Below are positions 1 through 8,800 of a DNA stretch of 64,000 bases, one piece after another. The stretch spans positions 1 to 64,000 of the forward strand of contig NZ_SMKA01000002.1 in NCBI RefSeq assembly GCF_004348455.1, in the 5' to 3' direction. The DNA comes from Kribbella albertanoniae (GTDB taxonomy: Bacteria > Actinomycetota > Actinomycetes > Propionibacteriales > Kribbellaceae). The notes beneath the pieces are model-generated. The model was not told the DNA's origin. It did not search any database and worked only from the letters and a program-made list of their open reading frames with translations. The translations under genes and the position numbers were made by a program. Positions within the stretch are counted from its first letter, which is position 1, and the number at the start of each line of letters is the position of its first letter.

Positions 1-88
1 GTTCTGGGTGGGGTGGCGTCGGCCGCTCGGGATCCGGTGGCGTGGGCGTCGGCGGAATGACCTCGGGATCGATGACCATGGCAAGCAT
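1..88 (-). CDS. Partial proline-rich ORF, N-terminus only
   Basis: A minus-strand reading frame starts at an ATG at 88 preceded by AAGGAGG (four bases away; a second ATG at 79 is also possible) and runs off the left edge. The visible 29 residues are dominated by repeated Pro-Thr and Pro-Glu steps with no recognisable domain. The complementary plus-strand frame ends with a stop at 58-60 and could equally be read as a C-terminal tail, but only the minus frame has a ribosome binding site. Function unknown. Confidence 0.35.
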   Translation of the reverse strand, partial: MLAMVIDPEVIPPTPTPPDPERPTPPHPE

Positions 89-333
89 CGTGCCTCCTTC
101 ACATCAGCGATGCTCTGCCTGTGCCCACTGCCCGGAAGTCCATTCGAATCGCATCGCGTGGCTAGATCTCCCAGTTGCCCGATGTCGCAGAGGTGGCCGG
201 GGCTGACTCGACGGACCCTTCCAGAAATCAAGCCGTGACCCCGGCCACCGCCTGCTTCCAGTTCCCTTGCCGTAGTTGGTGAAACCCACCCGGAGTGCCG
301 CAAAACCTGACCACGACAAGGCATCGCCGTAGG
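89..333. other. Intergenic, no gene seen
   Basis: Between the partial minus-strand ORF and the stop of the flavin oxidoreductase. I see no convincing gene, hairpin or repeat here. Confidence 0.5.
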
Positions 334-1200
334 TCAGGCCGCTGCCAGGGTTGGGCGCACGTCTCTCCCGAGCATCCGCACCAGCCCGTCGAGATCAGGG
401 TCGTCACCGGTGGGTTGCGCGATCACCGAGTTGAGCCCGCCGCGACCGAGCTGTCCGAACGCCTCGGCCAGGTCATCCGGTCCGCCGGCCACCCCGAGGC
501 CCGGCTGCATGCCGTACGCCGCCGGCTCTGAGTCCAGGCGCTGCCTGGCGCGGTCGCCGGTGGCGATCATGACCGGTGCCGAGACCGGATGCCTTGCCCC
601 GCCGGTCTCTCTGGTGGTCGCGCAGGCCTTGAGGATGCCGTCGGAGTCGAATCCCAGAGCGAGCGCGGTGCCATCACCCACCTCGCCGGCCAGCCGAAGC
701 GTTCTGGGCCCTGCGGCACCCACGTGGACCGGAAGTGGCTGCTTCGGCGGATGGTCGAGCTCGACCCCGTCGAGCCGGACGCACCTACCGTCCGCGGTGA
801 CCCGCTCGCCGGCGAGCAGGCCGCGCAACGCGACGGCGTACTCCCGTAGCAAGGTGAGCGGCGAGCCGACCGCAGCCCCTGTCATCTGCATCCACGGCTG
901 GACCCCGTGGCCGATACAGAGCCGGAAGCGCCCGGGATGCAGCCGCTCGAGGGTGGCCGCTTCCATGGCGGTGGCCGCCACGTTACGCAGCGGCACGGGA
1001 AGCAGCCCGGCACCGACTGCGAGGCCCGTGCCTTCGGTCCAGGCCAGGGCCGAGGCGACGGCAGAGACGCCGCCGGACTTGAAACAGTCTTCGGAGAACC
1101 AGACCTCGTCGAGTCCGGCCTCGACGGCCGCCTCGAGCACGGGCCGGATCCGCTCCGGGGGCAGGCTGGGTGGGAACGCCAATCCGAGTCTTGTGTTCAT
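334..1200 (-). CDS. LLM-class flavin-dependent oxidoreductase
   Basis: 288 residues of the luciferase-like monooxygenase fold (FMN or F420 dependent TIM barrel). Family features seen: N-terminal LGLAFPP strand, a WFSED segment near residue 35, GRFRLCIGHG near 90-100 and the PVHVGAAGPRTLRLAGEVGDG segment characteristic of the C-terminal half of the barrel. The length is slightly short for the family (300-350), and the C-terminal part is compact. The gene lies 47 bp downstream of the SnoaL-like gene on the same strand, so it may be the last gene of the polyketide operon. No clear ribosome binding site precedes the ATG; a TTAGGT seven bases upstream could make the transcript leaderless. Substrate cannot be inferred. 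Confidence 0.82.
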   Translation of the reverse strand: MNTRLGLAFPPSLPPERIRPVLEAAVEAGLDEVWFSEDCFKSGGVSAVASALAWTEGTGLAVGAGLLPVPLRNVAATAMEAATLERLHPGRFRLCIGHGVQPWMQMTGAAVGSPLTLLREYAVALRGLLAGERVTADGRCVRLDGVELDHPPKQPLPVHVGAAGPRTLRLAGEVGDGTALALGFDSDGILKACATTRETGGARHPVSAPVMIATGDRARQRLDSEPAAYGMQPGLGVAGGPDDLAEAFGQLGRGGLNSVIAQPTGDDPDLDGLVRMLGRDVRPTLAAA

Positions 1201-1247
1201 ACCTGCTACCTAAACACGAGCCGCGGCCGACGACTTCGCCTGAGTGG

Positions 1248-1856
1248 TCAGCCCTGCTTCGGCTTTGCCAGGATCTTCTTCAGGTCGGGGATGGTCGTGA
1301 CGGGGGTGATGAGCTCCTCGCGGAGCCGGGTCAGCTTCGAGCTCTTGATCCGCCACTTGCCGTCGATCTTCACGTAGGTCTCGTGGTAGTGCCCGGCTCC
1401 GTGCATGCCGATCACCGGGGTGAGGTCGACGGTGTCTTCGAGCGCCCAGATCCCGGTCGCAGTAGTTGCCGAGGTCAACGTGATCTCCGGCATCTGCACC
1501 TGGTGCACGGTGGTCTGTGACGGCTGGCCGAGCTGCTGCTTGACGAACGCGACGAACTCGTCGCCGCCGTGGATGACCTTGCCATGCGCTTGGGAGGTGT
1601 CGCTGACGAAGTCGTCGGTGAACACCTGGCGCCAGGCAGCCCACTGCTTGGTGTCCAGCAAACGGCAGTAACGCGCCTTGAGCTGCTTGATCGACTCAAT
1701 GTCGTTGAGCGCGGCGACGTCATACGCGCCGGGTTTCACCGCTGCCTGGGCCTGGGTCTGGGCGTCCGCGTGGCGCGACGTGGTGAGCTGAACGATGCCT
1801 GCAGCAACTACCAGCGTGCCGATCAGGAGAGCGGCTGGGAGGGTACGGATTCTCAT
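1248..1856 (-). CDS. Exported SnoaL/NTF2-like protein
   Basis: 202 residues. Residues 1-33 form a signal peptide or membrane anchor (MRIRT, hydrophobic AALLIGTLVVAAGIV core, then a polar Gln/Ala-rich stretch). Residues 50-190 match the SnoaL-like (NTF2) cone fold: IKQLKARYCRLLDTKQWAAW is the typical first helix, followed by DDFVSDT and the VKIDGKWRIKSSKL strand pair common at the end of this fold. SnoaL relatives include polyketide cyclases, isomerases and many uncharacterised stress proteins. Its position 110 bp after the kinase gene, with AAGGAAAAGG upstream, places it probably in the same transcription unit. An extracytoplasmic location is unusual for a biosynthetic cyclase. Confidence 0.78.
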   Translation of the reverse strand: MRIRTLPAALLIGTLVVAAGIVQLTTSRHADAQTQAQAAVKPGAYDVAALNDIESIKQLKARYCRLLDTKQWAAWRQVFTDDFVSDTSQAHGKVIHGGDEFVAFVKQQLGQPSQTTVHQVQMPEITLTSATTATGIWALEDTVDLTPVIGMHGAGHYHETYVKIDGKWRIKSSKLTRLREELITPVTTIPDLKKILAKPKQG

Positions 1857-1966
1857 GTCTGTGTCCTTTTCCTTGTCTCTGTTGATTTTCTGGCGATGGC
1901 GTCTCCCTCCCCGGTGACGCCATCGTGGCTTGGTCGAACCCTAGCGGAACTCCGGCACCGAGATCG

Positions 1967-3616
1967 TCAGACAATGCGGGCGCAGAGTTTTCCGCCACGG
2001 AACTCCCAGGAACGCGAGCCGCTGGGGCAAGCGTTTTTGGTGAGCGCGGTGACCTGGAGTATGTAGTCGAAGCCCTTGGGGACGGTGGTCTTGTCGCAAC
2101 CCCACGAGGTCATCAGGCCGTGGGCGGAGGTTTCGACGCTGTCCTTGCTGCCCTTGTAGCCCAGGATGCATTCGCCCACGCGGAGTTGACGCTCTATACA
2201 GAGGTAGATCACCTCACCGCCACCGGGATAGTGCCACCACGTCCCCGCATCGCGAGCCTTGGTTCGGCACCTGGTTGCGCTGTCACCTACCACGGTTACC
2301 CGCATGTAGGCGTCCGTGCGGTCGCAGTCGACGGCGGTTGGCATGTCTCGGCTCCACTCAGCGAGCTTGTAAGGGTCCATGTACGCGTCCAGACAGTCGC
2401 CCGCCGCGATCTTCTCGAACGCCTTGCGAGTGGGATCGGTGGTCGGGGTCGGTCGCGTCGGGGTGGGTATCGCGGTCGGCCGGCTGCTGGTTGACATCGC
2501 GGTGGCCGTCACCCGGCCGCCGGCACTGGTATCTGATGACCTGGTCTCCTTCCGGTTGTTGTTGAAGATGGCCCAGCCGACCAGCGCGAGGAACGCGAGC
2601 AGCGCGATCAGCAGCTGGACCGTCGCTGCCCTGTTGCTCGACGGCGCCCGCGATGTGACGCGAGGCGTGTCTGGATTCTCGACGGGCTTCGGCTTGGCGG
2701 CATCCGGTGCGGCGATCAGGGCCGCAGTCTCGGCCACCCGGGTGGTGATCAGGGTGGCGACGGGCGGCGGCAGCGCTAGTGCCTCACCTTCGGCCAACGT
2801 GGCACAGCGGTCGAGAAACTCAGCGACACTGGGCCGATCGTTCGGGTCCTTCTCCAGTCCGGCTTTGATCAGCGGGAGCAGCGATGCCGGTACGCTGGTC
2901 AGGTCCGGTTCCTCGTTGACGACGCGGTAGCCGAGGGCTTCGCCCGGCCCGGTGCCGAACGGAGGCCGGCCGGTGGCGGCGAAAACGAGCACAGCCGCCA
3001 GGCAGAACACGTCGCTGGCCGGCTCGACCTCGCGACCGCGGTACTGCTCGGGCGACATGAAGCCGGGGGTGCCGATCAGGCCGGCGCGCGTGGTCTGGGC
3101 GGTGGCGTCCATCGCGCGGGCGACGCCGAAGTCGATGATCCGAGGGCCGTCCGTAGCGAGCAGTACGTTGCTGGGCTTGAGGTCCCGGTGGATCACGTGG
3201 TTGTGGATCGCAGTCAGCCCTTCGGCCAGACCCGCGCCGAGCGCCGCGACCGAGCGCGCCGGTAGCGGGCCATGGTCGTCGACCGCTTGCTGCAAGGAGG
3301 GACCGGCGATGTACTCCGTCACGAACCATGGCGGATCGGCTTCGGTGTCGGCATCCACTACCTGCGCCGTGTGAAAGCCCCCGACGAGACGCGCCGCCGC
3401 GACCTCCACCTTGAACCGTCGCCGAAACTGCGGATCCCCGGCGAGGTCCGGGCGGACCACTTTGACCGCGACCGTACGCCCGCCGTGCGAGCGGGCCAGG
3501 TAGACCCGACCCATCCCGCCGGCCCCGAGTCGCGCCAGCAACCAGTACCGACCGACCCGCTTCGGGTCGCTCGGCTGGAGCGGCTGCAGACTGTCGCCGG
3601 CCATCCGGTGTGTCAC
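1967..3616 (-). CDS. Transmembrane serine/threonine protein kinase
   Basis: 549 residues from a GTG that overlaps the upstream glycosyltransferase stop by 4 bp (GTGA) with GGAAGG nine bases ahead; an in-frame ATG at 3604 is the alternative. PknB-type kinase domain at about 22-275: glycine loop GAGGMG (31-36), invariant Lys52 in VAVKVV, catalytic loop HRDLKPSN (143-150), DFG at 162-164 and GTPGFMSPE activation segment. A Pro/Thr linker leads to one membrane helix at about 331-351, then an outer domain of roughly 200 residues with Ser/Thr/Pro linker and at least seven cysteines, probably a disulfide-bonded sensor. Translational coupling to the glycosyltransferase suggests that kinase signalling is tied to the polyketide pathway. 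Confidence 0.92.
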   Translation of the reverse strand: MTHRMAGDSLQPLQPSDPKRVGRYWLLARLGAGGMGRVYLARSHGGRTVAVKVVRPDLAGDPQFRRRFKVEVAAARLVGGFHTAQVVDADTEADPPWFVTEYIAGPSLQQAVDDHGPLPARSVAALGAGLAEGLTAIHNHVIHRDLKPSNVLLATDGPRIIDFGVARAMDATAQTTRAGLIGTPGFMSPEQYRGREVEPASDVFCLAAVLVFAATGRPPFGTGPGEALGYRVVNEEPDLTSVPASLLPLIKAGLEKDPNDRPSVAEFLDRCATLAEGEALALPPPVATLITTRVAETAALIAAPDAAKPKPVENPDTPRVTSRAPSSNRAATVQLLIALLAFLALVGWAIFNNNRKETRSSDTSAGGRVTATAMSTSSRPTAIPTPTRPTPTTDPTRKAFEKIAAGDCLDAYMDPYKLAEWSRDMPTAVDCDRTDAYMRVTVVGDSATRCRTKARDAGTWWHYPGGGEVIYLCIERQLRVGECILGYKGSKDSVETSAHGLMTSWGCDKTTVPKGFDYILQVTALTKNACPSGSRSWEFRGGKLCARIV

Positions 3617-4776
3617 TCTGCTAGGCCTTCCAGGTGATTGGCGGCGGTGTGGATTCCGCCTGCTGCCTGGAAGGATTTGCCGATCCGCTGTGCTTCGCGC
3701 CGGAACCCGCCGTCTGGGGCTAGGACGGATTCGACTGCCTTGGTCAGCTGGGCGGCGGTGACACGGCCGAAGCGGACGCGTACGCCGGCGCCCGCGTCGA
3801 CCACTTGCCCGGCGATGATCGGCTGGTCGTCGCGGATAGGTGCTACGACCAGCGGGACCCCGTGCCACAGCGACTCGCAGACGGTGTTGTGTCCGGCATG
3901 GCAGACGACCGCGTCGAGGTGTGGCAGCAACTCCAGCTGCGGAACGTTGCTCCGCACGAGAATGTGCTCGGGTGTTGGCGTATCGAGCCAGCCCGCTGGA
4001 TCCACGACGATCGCCCGTGGCTCCCCTTCCAAGCTGGACAAGGCGTCCACAGCAGTGGACAGAAACCGTGCCCCAGCGGGCCCGTTGGCTGTCCCCAACG
4101 AGACGAGTACGGCGGGCCTACCAGGCTCGATCCACTCCCACGGAAAGTCGGAGCTCGAGGGGCGCGTACTGATCGATGGGCCGATCAGCCACACCCGTTC
4201 ATGCGGGAGCTCGACCGGTCCGAGCAACTCACGGGTGGTGAAGGCCAGCACGCCGTACGGCGAGAACCGCGGATCAGCAACGCCGCGCCCACCGGCGATC
4301 CTGGCCCGTACTGCGTGCAGGAGCTCGTCGAGCCAGGCCGCTACCTTGGGCATGCTGGCCAGCGGGTTCGTGAGCTCGGCCGACGTGGTCGCCGAGGTGA
4401 CCCAGGCGAGACCGAGCTCGTCGGCTACCAGTCCGCCCGCGATCGCCTGCTGGTCGGCGATCACCAGATCTGGCTCGAAGGTCTTGATCGCGTTTCGGAC
4501 ACCGGCGGCCATCGCGTCCGCCAGTGGGATCAGGACTTGCTCCCACAGAAACCGTAGTGCGGCCGGTCCTTTGAGGTCGGCGGGCCGGTCCGGCAGATCT
4601 GCGGTCGCCGCGGTGCAGGGGAGAATGGTCACCGTCGGCCCCGCAAGTTGGCGGATGAGGTCATTGTGTCCGACCCAGGCAACCTGATGTCCCCGGGCAG
4701 CAAGCTCGGCACCCAGCCCGATGGTCGGATTGATGTGCCCGACCAGCGGCGGTACGACGAACAGGAATCGGCTCAA
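3613..4776 (-). CDS. MGT-family glycosyltransferase
   Basis: 387 residues, GT-B fold of the macrolide glycosyltransferase/UGT family (GT1). N-terminal acceptor domain begins FLFVVPPLVGHINPTIGLGAEL with the His that usually acts as base in GHxxP. The nucleotide-sugar signature is near residues 285-330: CHAGHNTVCESLWHGVPLVV then PIRDDQPIIAGQVVDAG. It would move a sugar from an NDP-sugar to a small hydrophobic acceptor in the cytoplasm. The ATG overlaps the hydrolase stop by 4 bp and its own stop overlaps the kinase start, so it is firmly part of the synthase operon. A glycosylated polyketide or glycolipid product is the natural reading. No sugar-biosynthesis genes are nearby, so a common NDP-sugar is likely. 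Confidence 0.92.
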   Translation of the reverse strand: MSRFLFVVPPLVGHINPTIGLGAELAARGHQVAWVGHNDLIRQLAGPTVTILPCTAATADLPDRPADLKGPAALRFLWEQVLIPLADAMAAGVRNAIKTFEPDLVIADQQAIAGGLVADELGLAWVTSATTSAELTNPLASMPKVAAWLDELLHAVRARIAGGRGVADPRFSPYGVLAFTTRELLGPVELPHERVWLIGPSISTRPSSSDFPWEWIEPGRPAVLVSLGTANGPAGARFLSTAVDALSSLEGEPRAIVVDPAGWLDTPTPEHILVRSNVPQLELLPHLDAVVCHAGHNTVCESLWHGVPLVVAPIRDDQPIIAGQVVDAGAGVRVRFGRVTAAQLTKAVESVLAPDGGFRREAQRIGKSFQAAGGIHTAANHLEGLAE

Positions 4777-5567
4777 GCTGCTTGCCCTTCACGCACCCAG
4801 TCGAGGATGACCGGTGAGATCTCGGCTGCCCGCTCGATCAGGACCGAGTGCCCTTGCCCGGGCAGGACCACGATGTGGCAGTCCGCGAGTGTGGACCGGA
4901 GATGGTCGACCTGTTCCATCAGCACGGATTCGTCGCCGAAGAAGGCCAGCACCGGACACTGCAGCGCGGCCAGGTCGTCGTCGATCGTCCGGCTGAGCAG
5001 GACGTCCTCGGCGATCGTTGTCGCTTGCAACAATTTCCCGGCGGCTAGGGATAGCCGTGCTGTGTGTCCACCGCGCGCCTCGGCGATCACAGCGAGAGCC
5101 TCGTCCGTGGCCAACCAGGGTTTGGCCTGCAACAGCCCCTCACCCAACCGATGTCTCCAGGCCGGTACCGGCGGCTCCGCTTCGATCGCGGTGATGCTCG
5201 CGACGCGGTCGGGGTGGGCCGCGGCGAGACCGAAGGCGATGCTGCCGCCGTACGAGTTGCCGACCAAGTGCACAGGCCGGGTGATCTCCAACTTCTCCAG
5301 GAGCAGCCGGAGATCCTCGACGTGGTCTTCGAGCCGGTAGCGCGTCGCCGGCCGGGTGGTGCGACCATGCCCGCGCAGGTCGTACATGATCACGTCCATC
5401 CCTTCCTCGGCGAAGGTAGGCCCGAGGGTGAAGTAGTAGCTGGCGAGGCTGTCGTACAGGATGCCGTGGATGAGGACGACGATCGGTGCCTCGCTCCCGG
5501 CGGGCGGATCTGCCAGTGAGAGTCTCTGCACGTGGACGTCGAGTTCTCCGACGCGGATCTTAGCCAC
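4773..5567 (-). CDS. Alpha/beta hydrolase, possible product-release thioesterase
   Basis: 264 residues, complete alpha/beta-hydrolase fold. Oxyanion region LIHGILYDS near 33-41; nucleophile Ser in GNSYGG near residue 105; acid Asp in FFGDES near 213; catalytic His in GQGHSVL near 240. The start overlaps the ACP stop by 8 bp and the stop overlaps the glycosyltransferase by 4 bp. Neither synthase protein carries a C-terminal thioesterase, so this enzyme is the best candidate for releasing the acyl chain or for transferring it. That role is inferred from context only; carboxylesterase activity is the alternative. Confidence 0.85.
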   Translation of the reverse strand: MAKIRVGELDVHVQRLSLADPPAGSEAPIVVLIHGILYDSLASYYFTLGPTFAEEGMDVIMYDLRGHGRTTRPATRYRLEDHVEDLRLLLEKLEITRPVHLVGNSYGGSIAFGLAAAHPDRVASITAIEAEPPVPAWRHRLGEGLLQAKPWLATDEALAVIAEARGGHTARLSLAAGKLLQATTIAEDVLLSRTIDDDLAALQCPVLAFFGDESVLMEQVDHLRSTLADCHIVVLPGQGHSVLIERAAEISPVILDWVREGQAA

Positions 5568-5877
5568 GCTGGAGCTCCTCGGTCTGGTGCAACGAGTCGA
5601 TGACGAAGTCGACGAGTTCGCCGACCGTCACCGCGATGATCTCTTCCAGTTCCTTGTCCGCGATGAAGGACGCGAAGTTGATCTTGTCGCCGTAGTGATC
5701 GCGGAGCCGCCCGGACAGGCCGACCAGGTCGATGCTCTCCAGTTCCAGATCGTCGTGGAATTTCGTTGCCCGGGTGATCTCGACATCGTCGAGGCCGTAC
5801 TCGTCGAGCAACGCACGCAGCATTGCCGAGATGTCCGCCAGGACGACAGTCGCGTCCAGCGTCGTATCAGTACTCAT
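5560..5877 (-). CDS. Free-standing acyl carrier protein
   Basis: 105 residues from an ATG at 5877 that overlaps the end of the upstream synthase by 11 bp. The phosphopantetheine site is the Ser in DLELESIDLVGLS near residue 48, followed by the typical recognition helix LSGRLRDHYG. The acidic, small protein is a type II-style ACP. With one integrated ACP in the first synthase protein, this second carrier could hold the starter, the finished chain or the intermediate passed to the hydrolase or glycosyltransferase. The phosphopantetheinyl transferase domain encoded just upstream would activate it. Confidence 0.9.
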   Translation of the reverse strand: MSTDTTLDATVVLADISAMLRALLDEYGLDDVEITRATKFHDDLELESIDLVGLSGRLRDHYGDKINFASFIADKELEEIIAVTVGELVDFVIDSLHQTEELQRG

Positions 5878-8800
5878 TCCCCAACTCCTGCTCGTGTTCG
5901 GCCGTCCAGGCAACGACGTACCGCCGGTCGCCGCGTCCCGGCGGGTTGGTGACGAAGGTGCAGCGCGCCAGGTGATCCCGGCCGCCGACGGCAACGATCA
6001 GCCGGTTCGGCGCGGCGTCGATCACCTTGAACTTCTGGGGTGCGCCGAGCAGACCGGTCCCGAGTGACTTGGCGACGGCCTCCTTCGCGGTCCAGAACCT
6101 CGCGAACCACACCGCCTCGCTCTCCCCACTGGAGGTCACGCATGCTGACAACAGGGCACGTTCATCTGGGCCGAGGGCGAATTCGTAGGTACTGCGAGGA
6201 CGGTCGGTGATCTCTTCCACGTCGATCCCGCACGGGCCGGGCCGCGCGATGGCGACGCCGATCTGGCCACTGTGGGAGATCGAAACGGTGAGGTCGGGCA
6301 GCGTTCGGCCGTGGACACCCTGCAGATGAGGCCGGCCAACTGCGTCGTTGTGGACCTGGATCTCGGCGGGATAGATGTCGTCGGCAACCGAGTTCCACAT
6401 CCATCGTCGCGCGGCGTCCTTCGCTGCGATCCGGCCGAGCAGCCATTGGCGCCGGCCGGCTGGTGGCTGGTCGGCGTACTGCTGCCGCTCGACGCCGCCC
6501 AACTGGTTGCGCATGATCAGCTCGCGGGTGGCGAGATCGGGCCACTGCTCGTGGACGATGGTCCAGCCGCCCGGCTGCAGGTCCGAAAGCGTGTTCCGGC
6601 CGGGGTGTTGATCGACCGAACGGATCCTGGGGTTGCTGTCGAAACGCCGATCCCGCCAGCCTTCGAACTCGGCCCACACCCGTCCGCCCACGACCAGCTG
6701 CATGTCGGCTTCGAGCGTGGTGTCGGTGACCGAGGTGATCTTGACGAGGCACTCCACTTGCCGGCCTGGCGGGGGATGTGGCCCGAAGAACCTGATTCGG
6801 CCCATGCCGACCGGGAAGACAGTCGTGCGGTCCGGCAGTCGCGACATGATCCAGTACCCGAGCACCTGACCGACATTGTCCAGCAGAGCACCCGGAGCGG
6901 CCGGCGTCGTCAGTACGCCGCGAACGTGCGCGCTCCCGATCGCGCTGAGCTCCGTAACCCCTTGGAACTGAGGGCCGTGGAACATCCAGCGCTCGGTGTA
7001 CAGTTCGGCCGCCGTCAGCGCGGGCCGGTGTTCCTCCTCGGCTGCGAACTGCCAACGCGCAGGGACATCCAAGGAGTACGCCGGTGCGAGCTCGACGACG
7101 GCTCGGGAGTAGTCGCCGAGTGACACTGCCACCCGCCCCGCCCCATCAGACTGCAGCTCGACCGGTACGTCGACGTCGGGGATCGCGGTGATCCACTTGT
7201 TCAACCGTACGTCGTGCACAGCCACGGCGTGGTTGCCTGGCGACGAGCGCTCGGCGAAATCCATCAGATGACTGATCACCGTGGTTGCTGGTACTACCGG
7301 CCAGCGGTCTGCGTCGTCAGGCCAGCCCGGTTTCTGCTCGAAGAAGCAGTGGTCGAGCAGGTAGGGCATCGTGGCCACCGATACGCGCAGTACGCGGGGT
7401 ACGGCGGTGGGCGGTTGTGCCGGCAGCCGTCGGCGGGCCGGTGCGCCCGCCGCGACGAGTTCGGCGGCGACACCCGCGGTCTCCTTCATCAGCGCCGAAA
7501 GCTCGGCCGCCAGCGGAGAACTCGTGCCGAGGTCGTCCAGGGTCGACGTACCGTCGAAGGAGGACGGCCTCGTTGCCGTGAGCATCGCACTGAGCCGGCG
7601 CCGGTCGCCCTGGTCGAGGGAGATCAGCGCACCGCCGAGGTCGAGTCGCACCGCAGGTCTTGCAGGTACGGGAGACCGAGCCGGAGTCACGGGGAGGGTA
7701 GTGACTTCCGGCTCGGCCCCGTCGGCCCAGAGTCCAGTCATCACCCGGTGGAGCTGGGCGAGTCCGTCGCGCTGGGCAGTCTGTGTGGCGATGACCAGGT
7801 GGTCCTGGCCGCGCAGTGTGTCCGAGATCAGTGAACCCAGCTGACCTGTGCCGAGTTGCAGGAACGCGCGGAACCCCGCCGCGTACATCGCCTCGATCAT
7901 TGGGCGGAAGCGCACCGGCTCTAGTAGGTGCCGGACGAACAGTTCTCGGACTTCGTCTCGCGCCGCTGGGTACTCGCTCGCGGTAGTCGCCGACCAGATC
8001 GGCAACTTCTGCGGATGCAGCGGGTAGCTCTCTGCGGCCGCTTGGATCGGACCCAGGTACGGCGCCAGCATCGGAGTATGGAAGCCGGACTGGAACGGGA
8101 GTACCTGAGCGATCACGCCGTCGGCCCGGAACCGGTGGACAAGGTTGTCCACGGCAACGGATGGTCCGCAGATCATCGACTGGTTCGGAGCGTTGTCGTG
8201 GGAAAGGACAACCTCCTGCTGCCCTTCGAGGACATCAAGTACTCGAGCCGCGGGCGCACCGATCACGGCGAAGGCAAGACCAGGCACCCGCAGCGCGTCG
8301 GGGTCGAACGCTGCCAGGAGCTGATCGACTTCTTCCTCGGCGTGGATACCGCCGCAGGCCATCGCGGTCCACTCACCCACGCTGTGACCCGCCAACGCAT
8401 CTGGCGTCACACCGAGTTTGCGCAGCGCGGCATCGAGCAGTCGGCCGAGCTGAAGGACGCCTGTGCCGTGCCGGCCGACGTCTCCGACCTCAATGGTTGC
8501 CATCGACTCGGGCCAAGGCAGGCCGAAGTGCGCCGCCAGTTCGTCGACCTGGGGTGTGAACTCGGCTTCGAGTCCCGGAAAGACGAATGCGAGCTTGCCG
8601 CCACCTGGACCCAGCAACGGGTCCGGGGCGAACCAGATGTCGTTGCGACCGCGCCAGGCCCGTCCCTTGGCGACCGCCTTCCTGGCCAGCGCCAAGCGTT
8701 TGCCGGTCGGGTCCACGATGCCCAGCCGGCTGCGGCCCGGCGTACGGGCTGTTTCTTCCAGGCTCGCGGCGAGGACTGCCGAATCGTCGGTGTCCAGCAG

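Noticed and set aside
1..60. Plus-strand frame ending in a stop at 58-60, possible C-terminus of a gene
   Set aside because: The opposite strand has a frame with a ribosome binding site and strongly biased composition; the plus tail is too short to judge.
410..1213. Long plus-strand frames opposite the LLM oxidoreductase and similar antisense frames throughout
   Set aside because: Arg/Ser/Pro-rich shadow frames typical of high-GC DNA; the opposite strand encodes recognisable families.
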